Source: Bacillota bacterium (GTDB lineage: Bacteria > Bacillota > Dehalobacteriia > UBA4068). From it: a stretch of 6,843 nt of DNA. The notes under the pieces were generated by a model. That model worked only from the letters and a program-made list of their open reading frames with translations. It did no database searches and was not told the DNA's origin. Location of the stretch: positions 1-6,843 of the forward strand of contig JAUMYD010000062.1 in assembly GCA_030528765.1 (NCBI GenBank), given 5' to 3'. Below are positions 1-4,760 of this stretch, piece by piece. Numbering within the stretch: position 1 is the stretch's first letter; the number at the start of each line of letters is the position of its first letter. The position numbers and the translations under genes are program-made.

Positions 1-61
1 CGCAGGCCCAAAGAGAAAGAGCGAGAAGAAGCGTCATCAAAAGCAACAGCGTCTTTTTCAT
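1..61 (-). CDS. N-terminus of a putative lipoprotein (partial, runs off the left edge)
   Basis: Only the first 20 codons are in the window. They read MKK, then a leucine-rich hydrophobic stretch, then LSLWAC. This is a short lysine-charged N-region, a hydrophobic core and a cysteine at residue 20 in a lipobox-like setting (L-W-A-C; tryptophan at -2 is not the commonest choice). The expected protein is therefore exported and lipid-anchored on the outer face of the membrane. The start is supported by an AGGAAGG ribosome binding site (complement of about 69-75) lying about 7 bases upstream of the ATG, and by a good promoter further upstream. The gene is divergent from the thiamine operon. Extracellular solute-binding proteins often begin this way, so a transporter component is possible, but nothing of the mature protein is visible and no function can be assigned. 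Confidence 0.75.
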   Translation of the reverse strand, partial: MKKTLLLLMTLLLALSLWAC

Positions 62-148
62 GGAAAATCCTTCCTTTCATGGAAACAGCCTTCAGAACTG
101 TATTTTCGTGATCCCTTCCCTTTTAGGATGGCAATCAACTTCATCACA

Positions 149-177
149 ATTATAACGCAAGTCGATTCAGAAGCCAA
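149..177 (-). promoter_or_regulatory. Sigma-A type promoter for the divergent lipoprotein gene
   Basis: On the minus strand the sequence reads TTGGCT (complement of 172-177), a 17-base spacer and a perfect TATAAT (complement of 149-154). Transcription would start near 142, giving a leader of about 80 bases before the lipoprotein ATG at 61. I see no riboswitch motif in that leader (62-141). Confidence 0.6.
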
Positions 178-228
178 GGAAATATTATGAAAATCTACAA
201 AAAATTATAAGAATTTTTCTGCTGAACG

Positions 229-266
229 AAAAAACCGGCCTGCAGCTATCCGCAGGCACTTGCCGG
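229..266 (-). terminator. Intrinsic terminator, minus strand, with no obvious upstream gene
   Basis: Read on the minus strand, CCGGC (complement of 262-266) pairs with GCCGG (complement of 235-239), with an inner CTGC/GCAG pairing. The hairpin is followed directly by six T (complement of 229-234). It has the form of a rho-independent terminator for a transcript coming from higher coordinates. The minus-strand lipoprotein promoter lies beyond it, so it does not terminate that gene. The + strand has no T-run after the hairpin, so it is not bidirectional. Confidence 0.6.
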
Positions 267-528
267 AGCGTGGTCTTATGGCAGCCTCCGCATACATCAA
301 TTTTTAAAGCCTGCGCTCCGCCGGCTTGGCTTTCCGCGCCCTTTTTTGGATGCGGCCGTGCAAAATCCGGGCTTGACAAACAGCAGCCGGATCTAACGCT
401 CCAACAAGGCACAGGCTCTTACACAAAACCTTCTTTCACAGGAAAATGTTTTGCGGTAAGCAGCTCCTCCGGGGGAGGCTTCCCTTCCCCGCCTGCTGCC
501 GGAAAGAAGAAAAGACAAAAACAGGGGC
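267..528. other. Intergenic stretch without a recognisable gene
   Basis: Open frames cross this stretch on both strands, but none has a ribosome binding site or a protein-like composition. The longest + frame runs into the TPP aptamer, and the longest minus frame is the reverse complement of the aptamer and the operon leader. A small 5-bp hairpin (CCTCC 466-470 with GGAGG 474-478) is visible. An isolated TTGACA at 373-378 has no matching -10 box. If the minus-strand terminator at 229-266 is functional, part of this stretch may encode an untranslated minus-strand RNA. Confidence 0.4.
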
Positions 529-557
529 TTGTATTTTCCGAAAATGAGGCGTATAAT
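529..557 (+). promoter_or_regulatory. Promoter of the thiamine salvage operon
   Basis: TTGTAT (529-534) and a perfect TATAAT (552-557) are separated by 17 bases. The expected transcription start at about 563-565 lies immediately before the TPP aptamer, the usual arrangement for a riboswitch-controlled operon. The -35 box matches the consensus only at its first three bases, while the -10 box is exact. Confidence 0.75.
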
Positions 558-563
558 ACAAGC

Positions 564-660
564 AAGTTCAAAAGTGGGGAGCTTGTGCAACAGGCTGAGA
601 GGAAGGTAAACCTTCGACCCTTATACCTGATACGGATAATGCCGGCGTAGGGAATCATAG
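564..660 (+). promoter_or_regulatory. TPP riboswitch (THI element) aptamer
   Basis: The conserved aptamer boxes appear in order: GGGGAGC at the P2 start, CTGAGA (595-600), ACCTGAT (625-631), GGATAATGCC (634-643) and GCGTAGGGAA (645-654). P3 is CTTGT (582-586) with ACAGG (590-594), and the optional P3a arm is GAAGG (602-606) with CCTTC (611-615). The closing P1 helix is weak: GTTC (566-569) with GAAT (652-655) is the best pairing I find. This RNA binds thiamine pyrophosphate. With the terminator just downstream and only thiamine genes after it, it is expected to switch the operon off when TPP is plentiful. Confidence 0.96.
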
Positions 661-673
661 CGTGATCTGCGAA

Positions 674-705
674 AGAGGCATCCATACGGAGCCTCTGTTT
701 TTTTT
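674..705 (+). terminator. Riboswitch-controlled intrinsic terminator
   Basis: AGAGGC (674-679) pairs with GCCTCT (691-696). The stem continues inside the loop with TCC (681-683) and GGA (688-690), leaving A680 bulged and ATAC as the tip. One G separates the hairpin from eight T (698-705). It lies 14 bases after the aptamer and is the natural expression platform. Bases 677-683 can alternatively pair with aptamer bases 634-643, which would prevent this hairpin. Confidence 0.88.
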
Positions 706-943
706 GCGAAGCACAGCAGGGACTGGCCTGCTTTTGTGTTTCAATCTCCCGGGAAAGGGGGGCAGCTGCATCTGCGGAGAGGCCGCAGCGGACAAAGGGG
801 AGCGCCTTCTGTCTTGTATTCAGCGATGGGAAGCCGTGTTCCGGCGCGAGAGGAAGCCATGAAGCTTCGACCGACCCGGGCCCCATCTGCGCCCGGGGGA
901 GTGGGAGAGGCCGAGAAAGCGGCCTTTCCCCTGCAAAGCAAAA
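706..943 (+). promoter_or_regulatory. Long structured leader between riboswitch terminator and thiW
   Basis: No gene is visible here, but four hairpins are. (1) AGCAGG (715-720) pairs with CCTGCT (727-732) and is followed by TTTTGTGTTT-like sequence, a weak second terminator at best. (2) CTGCGG (772-777) pairs with CCGCAG (783-788). (3) CCCGGGC (875-881) pairs with GCCCGGG (891-897). (4) A ten-pair stem joins 903-912 to 921-930 with one G-T pair. The last two sit just before the thiW ribosome binding site (944-950) and could affect translation or RNA stability. I could not match the leader to a known riboswitch class. Direct evidence is limited to the pairings themselves. Confidence 0.4.
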
Positions 944-956
944 AAGGAGGCAAATC

Positions 957-1505
957 ATGCACAGAACAAAGCTACGAAAACTAAGCATCGCGGGGCTGTT
1001 CTGCGCCCTGGCCGTGGTGGGGAGCCTGCTCTCCTTCCCGGTGCTGGGCAGCCGCTGTGCCCCGGTGCAGCATATGGTGAATGTTCTCTGTGGGCTGCTG
1101 CTGGGCCCCGGCTATGGGCTGGGCACAGCCTTTTGCGCCAGCCTGCTGCGGAACCTTTTTGGCCTGGGCAGCCTGCTGGCCTTTCCGGGGAGCATGTTCG
1201 GGGCCCTGTTTTGCGGCCTGGCCTATAAGCAGTGGAAAAAGCTGCTCCCCTGCCTGCTGGCAGAGCTGCTGGGAACAAGCCTGGCCGGCGGGCTGGCAGC
1301 CTGGCCCCTGGCAGTGCTCTTCCTGGGGGAGACAGCCGCTGAGCTGGCAATTTATGCGTATATCTTTCCCTTTTTCCTCTCAACAGCAGCCGGGACCCTG
1401 CTCTCCGGAATGCTGGTCATCTCCCTGCAGCGGGCAGGCCTGCTGCAGACCCTGCAGGGGCAGCTGCAAACTGCAAAAGCCGAAAAGGAGGCTGGAATAT
1501 GCTGA
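957..1505 (+). CDS. thiW: ThiW family membrane protein, predicted thiazole-precursor transporter S-component
   Basis: The 182-residue protein is very hydrophobic, with about five to six membrane segments (roughly residues 9-28, 38-60, 72-90, 96-122 and 132-156). It carries the blocks I associate with ThiW: GSRCAPVQHMVNV (31-43), LRNL (64-67) and GSLLAFPGSMFGAL (71-84). ThiW is thought to be a substrate-specific S-component of energy-coupling-factor transporters that takes up the thiazole half of thiamine (hydroxyethylthiazole). It needs a shared EcfA/EcfT module, which is not in this window and must be encoded elsewhere. The start is fixed by AAGGAGG (944-950) six bases before the ATG. The gene is first in the TPP-controlled operon and overlaps thiM by 7 bases. 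That the next gene is the thiazole kinase supports thiazole as the substrate. The polar tail (about 165-182) is a little long for the family. Confidence 0.92.
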   Translation: MHRTKLRKLSIAGLFCALAVVGSLLSFPVLGSRCAPVQHMVNVLCGLLLGPGYGLGTAFCASLLRNLFGLGSLLAFPGSMFGALFCGLAYKQWKKLLPCLLAELLGTSLAGGLAAWPLAVLFLGETAAELAIYAYIFPFFLSTAAGTLLSGMLVISLQRAGLLQTLQGQLQTAKAEKEAGIC

Positions 1506-2320
1506 AGGAAATGCTGAAAAATCTGCGGGAAAAAGCCCCGCTGATCCATAACATCACCAATTATGTGACGGTGAACGACTGCGCCAATGTGCTGCTGGCC
1601 TGTGGGGCCTCCCCCATCATGTCCGATGATCCGGAGGAGGTGGAGGAGATCTGTGCGCTCTGCGCCGGGCTGAATATCAATATCGGCACCCTGAACCGGC
1701 ACAGCATCCCCGCCATGCGTCTGGCCGGGCGAAAGGCCAATGCGCTGGGCCGCCCGCTGGTGCTGGATCCGGTGGGGGCCGGTGCCTCCCGCCTGCGGAC
1801 GGAGTGCGCCCGGGAGCTCCTACAGGAGCTGCGGATCAGCCTGATCCGGGGGAATATCTCCGAGGTGAAGAGCCTGGCCCTGGGCAGCGGCAGCACCCGG
1901 GGGGTGGATGCAGACCTGGCGGATCAGCTCCGGGAGGAGACTCTGCCCCAGGCCCTGCGCTTTGCCAGGGAATTCTCCCGCAGCAGCGGTGCCATCCTGG
2001 CCATTACCGGGCCCATCGATATCGTCTGCGATGGGGAGCGGGCCTTCTGCATCCGCAACGGCCACCCGCTGATGAGCCGCATCACCGGCAGCGGCTGCCA
2101 GCTTTCCGCCATGAGTGCGGCCTTCCTGGCGGCAAATCCGGAGCAGCCGCTGGAAGCTGCTGTGGCAGCGGTCTGCGCCATGGGCCTCTGCGGGGAGAAG
2201 GCATTCTCCCGCATGGGGCCGCTGGATGGAAACGCCAGCTACCGGAATTATATCATCGATGCCATATACAAGCTGCAGCCGGAGGAGCTGGAAGCCGGGG
2301 CTCGCTGGGAGCTGGCCTGA
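1499..2320 (+). CDS. thiM: Hydroxyethylthiazole kinase ThiM
   Basis: ThiM phosphorylates 4-methyl-5-(2-hydroxyethyl)thiazole with ATP in the cytoplasm, the salvage entry point for the thiazole half. The 273-residue length fits the family. The N-terminal PLIHNITNYVTVNDCAN block (14-30) and MSDDPEEVEE (41-50) are typical of substrate-binding regions. VLDPVGAGAS (88-97), IRGNISE (116-122) and TGSGC (196-200) follow, with Cys200 in the position of the catalytic/anion-hole cysteine. DGNASYRNYIIDA (243-255) is the usual C-terminal block. AAGGAGG (1485-1491) lies seven bases before the ATG, inside the end of thiW, so the two are probably translationally coupled. The TGA stop is followed immediately by a second, altered copy of codons 225 onward in the same frame (see the repeat at 2321-2370), and the frame stays open for 31 more codons. 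Confidence 0.96.
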   Translation: MLKEMLKNLREKAPLIHNITNYVTVNDCANVLLACGASPIMSDDPEEVEEICALCAGLNINIGTLNRHSIPAMRLAGRKANALGRPLVLDPVGAGASRLRTECARELLQELRISLIRGNISEVKSLALGSGSTRGVDADLADQLREETLPQALRFAREFSRSSGAILAITGPIDIVCDGERAFCIRNGHPLMSRITGSGCQLSAMSAAFLAANPEQPLEAAVAAVCAMGLCGEKAFSRMGPLDGNASYRNYIIDAIYKLQPEELEAGARWELA

Positions 2321-2370
2321 GCCTGCGCCATGGGCCTCTGCGGGGCGAAAGCCTTCTCAGCCGTGGGGTG
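2321..2370 (+). repeat. Decayed second copy of thiM codons 225-241, directly after the thiM stop
   Basis: Bases 2321-2370 match 2171-2220 inside thiM at 40 of 50 positions, with the first 20 bases matching at 19 of 20. The offset is exactly 150 bases, so the copy is in the thiM frame. It would read ACAMGLCGAKAFSAVG against VCAMGLCGEKAFSRMG. Three of the differing codons are synonymous (AAG/AAA, GCA/GCC, TCC/TCA). The match ends near 2370. The frame continues to a TGA at 2414-2416. A small CCCGGC/GCCGGG hairpin (2384-2389 with 2393-2398) lies between this copy and thiE. Confidence 0.85.
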
Positions 2371-2430
2371 CAGGCGGGATGCGCCCGGCTTTGCCGGGGA
2401 ACAAAAATACAGATGAAGGAGCACTGGATC

Positions 2431-3078
2431 ATGAGATGCAGAAAAGAAGACATGCTGCTTTATGCAGTGACAGACCGGGCCTGGGTGGGGAAGCTCTCCC
2501 TCTATGCGCAGGTGGAGGCTGCCCTGCAAAACGGCATCACCTGCCTGCAGCTGCGGGAAAAGGAGCTGGATGCGGAGCACTTTCTGGAGGAGGCAAAGAC
2601 ACTGGCTGCCCTCTGCCGCCGCTACAACGTGCCCTTCATCGTCAACGATAATGTGGAGATCGCCCTGGCCTGCGGCGCGGATGGGGTCCATGTGGGGCAG
2701 GAGGACCAGGAGGCCTCAGCTGTCCGGCAGAAGCTGGGGCCGGATAAGATCCTTGGGGTCTCCGTACACAGCCTGGAGGAGGCCCGGCAGGCAAAGGCTG
2801 CCTCTGCGGATTATCTGGGGCTGGGGGCGGTTTTCTCCACCTCCACAAAGCTGGATGTGGATATCCTCCCCCGGGAGCTGATCCGGCAGATCTGCACGGA
2901 ATGCGGCCTGCCCACAGTCGCCATTGGCGGCATCAATGCCGGGAATCTGCTGCAGCTTTCCGGCTGCGGCCTGGACGGGGTGGCTGTGGTCTCCGCCATT
3001 TTTGCAGCAGCGGATCCGGGAGCGGCCACTGCCGCCCTGCTGCCTCTGGCCAGAAGGATGGTGAAGGGGAATGAATAA
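2431..3078 (+). CDS. thiE: Thiamine-phosphate synthase ThiE
   Basis: ThiE joins HMP-pyrophosphate and thiazole phosphate to thiamine monophosphate, releasing pyrophosphate. The 215-residue protein shows the TIM-barrel family blocks in order: LLYAVTDR (9-16), CLQLREK (38-44), FIVNDNVEIA (69-78), DGVHVGQED (84-92), GAVFSTSTK (132-140), VAIGGINAGN (163-172) and GVAVVSAI (183-190). The TxTK loop that binds the pyrophosphate is intact, but the block reads FST where FPT is more usual. I chose the ATG at 2431 because AAGGAG (2416-2421) lies nine bases upstream. An in-frame ATG at 2413 would add MKEHWI but has only a weak GGGGAA site. This is the only gene after thiM with a sizeable gap, and it overlaps the HAD gene by 8 bases. 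Confidence 0.96.
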   Translation: MRCRKEDMLLYAVTDRAWVGKLSLYAQVEAALQNGITCLQLREKELDAEHFLEEAKTLAALCRRYNVPFIVNDNVEIALACGADGVHVGQEDQEASAVRQKLGPDKILGVSVHSLEEARQAKAASADYLGLGAVFSTSTKLDVDILPRELIRQICTECGLPTVAIGGINAGNLLQLSGCGLDGVAVVSAIFAAADPGAATAALLPLARRMVKGNE

Positions 3079-3721
3079 GCGCTTCGCGATCTTCGATATG
3101 GACGGCACACTGGTGGATTCCATGGGCTATTGGCGGCGGCTGGGCCGGGAATACCTGCTGCGGCAGGGTCTGAATGAAGATATCGCCCCAGCCCTGGAGC
3201 GCGTCCGCAGCCTGACCATGGGCGAATCCGCAGTCCTCTTTGTGGAGGAATTCCACCTCCCCAAAAGCCCGGAAAAGGTGGCGGCAGAAATGAACAGTAT
3301 GATGGAGGCCCACTACCGGCAGGATATCCCCCTGAAAGCAGGGGTGGAGCTTTACCTGCAGCGCCTGCGGGAGCGGGGCTGCAGGCTCTGTGTGGCCTCT
3401 GCCACAGACAGCCGGCTGATGCAGGATTGTCTGCGGCGGCTCTCGCTGGAGGGCTGTTTCGAATTCCTGCTATCCTGTCAGGAGGTGGGGGAGAATAAGC
3501 GCAGCCCCCTGGTCTATCTGGAGGCTGCCCGGCGCCTGGGCGCGGCACCGGGGGAGATCGCTGTTTATGAGGATGCCCTTTACGCTGCGGAAACAGCAAA
3601 GGCCGCCGGCTTTTATACGCTGGGCGTTTACGATGCGGTCAGCCGGGAGAGCTGGGCGCAGCTGACCCGGCTGACGGATGAATGGATCATGGACTGGGCA
3701 GAGGCTGCGGCAGCCCTCTGA
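3071..3721 (+). CDS. HAD-superfamily phosphatase, candidate thiamine-monophosphate phosphatase
   Basis: The 216-residue protein has all four HAD motifs: FDMDGTLVD (8-16) with nucleophile Asp9 and acid/base Asp11; motif II Ser110 in VASATD; motif III lysine, probably Lys143 in ENKRSP; and motif IV VYEDALYAAETAKAAG (165-180) with Glu167-Asp168. The roughly 80-residue helical insertion after motif I marks the beta-phosphoglucomutase-like (C1 cap) group of phosphohydrolases. The sequence alone does not give the substrate. Context does suggest one: the gene starts inside thiE with an 8-base overlap, in a TPP-regulated operon, and no thiL is present. Removing the phosphate from ThiE's product would give free thiamine for a pyrophosphokinase. 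Alternatives are a phosphatase of HMP-P or thiazole phosphate, or a general housecleaning enzyme. The HAD assignment is firm; the substrate is inference. Confidence 0.9.
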   Translation: MNKRFAIFDMDGTLVDSMGYWRRLGREYLLRQGLNEDIAPALERVRSLTMGESAVLFVEEFHLPKSPEKVAAEMNSMMEAHYRQDIPLKAGVELYLQRLRERGCRLCVASATDSRLMQDCLRRLSLEGCFEFLLSCQEVGENKRSPLVYLEAARRLGAAPGEIAVYEDALYAAETAKAAGFYTLGVYDAVSRESWAQLTRLTDEWIMDWAEAAAAL

Positions 3722-3938
3722 GCTTCCGAAGGCAGGGAAAAGGACTGCGCGAGTGGCCCTTCCCGCCCCGAAGGAAGGAAAGAAGGTGGGAGGAAAGGCC
3801 GGGTATACACATATACGCTCCCTGCAGATGCAGGGTGCCGATACAAAGCGGCGCATTGGGGGCACCACCTTACGTCGCGCAAAAAAAACGATGCTGAGCA
3901 GGCTGCCGCAGAGCGGCAGCAGAGAAAGGAGAATATAC
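3722..3938 (+). other. Intra-operon gap with hairpins before thiD
   Basis: No gene or clear promoter is seen in these 217 bases. CCCTGC (3820-3825) pairs with GCAGGG (3830-3835) around an AGAT loop, and GGTGCC (3834-3839) can pair with GGCACC (3861-3866), so these two pairings partly compete. A perfect 8-bp stem, GCTGCCGC (3902-3909) with GCGGCAGC (3913-3920) and an AGA loop, ends four bases before the AAAGGAG (3925-3931) of thiD. The thiD reading frame is open upstream through this gap, but there is no sign that the extension is translated. Confidence 0.5.
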
Positions 3939-4760
3939 ATGAAGCTGAAAACAGCATTGACCATTGCAGGCAGCGATTGCAGTGGAGGCGCCGGGATCCA
4001 GGCAGATCTGAAAAGCATGTGCATGAATGGGGTCTATGGCATGAGCGTTATCACCGCCCTGACCGCCCAGAATACCCGCGGCGTCTCCGGGATCCAGGAG
4101 AGCAGCCCGGAATTCCTCCGGCAGCAGCTGGATATGGTCTTTCAGGATATCCGGCCGGATGCAGTGAAGATCGGCATGGTCTCTTCCCCGGCGCTGATCC
4201 GCGTCATTGGGGAAAGGCTCCGGGCCTATCAGGCGGAAAATATCGTTCTGGATCCGGTAATGGTGGCGACCTCCGGGGCGGCGCTGCTGGCAGAAGAAGC
4301 CCTGCAGTGCCTGCGGGAGGAGCTGCTGCCCCTGGCGAGGGTGATCACCCCCAATATCCCCGAGGCAGAGCTGCTTTCCGGCCGCAGCATCCGGGGGGAA
4401 AAGGATATGCTGGCAGCTGCCCGCTGCATCGGGGAAAGCTGCAGCTGTGCGGTGCTGCTGAAAGGCGGCCACAGCATCAGTGATGCCAATGATCTGCTCT
4501 ATAGCGGCGGGGAGCTCCGCTGGTTCCGGGGAAAACGCATCGAAAATCCAAATACCCACGGCACCGGCTGCACCCTCTCCTCTGCCATTGCCGCCAATCT
4601 GGCAAAGGACTTTTCTCTGGAGGAGGCTGTGCAGCGGGCCAAGGAATATATCTCCGGGGCCCTTTCCGCCCAGCTGGATCTGGGAGCGGGCAGCGGCCCC
4701 CTGCACCACGGCTTCCCGCTGCAGGGCTTCTTTGCGGAGGAGGCGGCCGGGAATGAATAA
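3939..4760 (+). CDS. thiD: Hydroxymethylpyrimidine / phosphomethylpyrimidine kinase ThiD
   Basis: ThiD phosphorylates HMP to HMP-P and then HMP-P to HMP-pyrophosphate, the second substrate of ThiE. The 273-residue protein is a typical ribokinase-fold ThiD: AGSDCSGGAGIQADLK (10-25) at the HMP site, TALTAQNT (39-46), VKIGM (76-80), LDPVMVATSG (104-113), ITPNIPEAELL (136-146) and LLKGGH (173-178). The last key block is NTHGTGCTLSSAIAANLA (205-222), with Cys211 in the anion hole and the catalytic aspartate position replaced as usual in this family. The start is set by AAAGGAG (3925-3931), seven bases before the ATG. The gene is preceded by a hairpin-bearing gap and overlaps cytX by 8 bases. Being in the TPP operon with uptake genes, it most likely serves salvage of imported HMP. 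Confidence 0.96.
   Translation: MKLKTALTIAGSDCSGGAGIQADLKSMCMNGVYGMSVITALTAQNTRGVSGIQESSPEFLRQQLDMVFQDIRPDAVKIGMVSSPALIRVIGERLRAYQAENIVLDPVMVATSGAALLAEEALQCLREELLPLARVITPNIPEAELLSGRSIRGEKDMLAAARCIGESCSCAVLLKGGHSISDANDLLYSGGELRWFRGKRIENPNTHGTGCTLSSAIAANLAKDFSLEEAVQRAKEYISGALSAQLDLGAGSGPLHHGFPLQGFFAEEAAGNE

Noticed and set aside
373..378. Perfect TTGACA as a -35 box
   Set aside because: No -10-like hexamer at 15-18 bases downstream. The TTGTAT/TATAAT pair at 529-557 fits much better.
270..650. Plus-strand open frame of 126 codons ending inside the riboswitch
   Set aside because: It runs through the operon promoter and aptamer, has no ribosome binding site and no recognisable domain.
715..741. 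Second intrinsic terminator just after the riboswitch terminator
   Set aside because: Only a 6-bp stem with a broken T-run (TTTTGTGTTT). Noted as a weak hairpin within the leader rather than called.
419..988. Long minus-strand open frame (189 codons) with a hydrophobic-looking start
   Set aside because: It is the reverse complement of the TPP aptamer, terminator and leader, has no ribosome binding site, and its composition is not protein-like.
2413..2430. Upstream ATG as the thiE start
   Set aside because: The AAGGAG site is correctly spaced for the ATG at 2431 and overlaps the 2413 start, while the site before 2413 is weak. Kept only as part of the thiM tail idea.
3678..3938. thiD frame extended upstream to 3678
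   Set aside because: The extension overlaps the HAD gene, adds non-conserved sequence, and the family's N-terminus and a good ribosome binding site both point to 3939.
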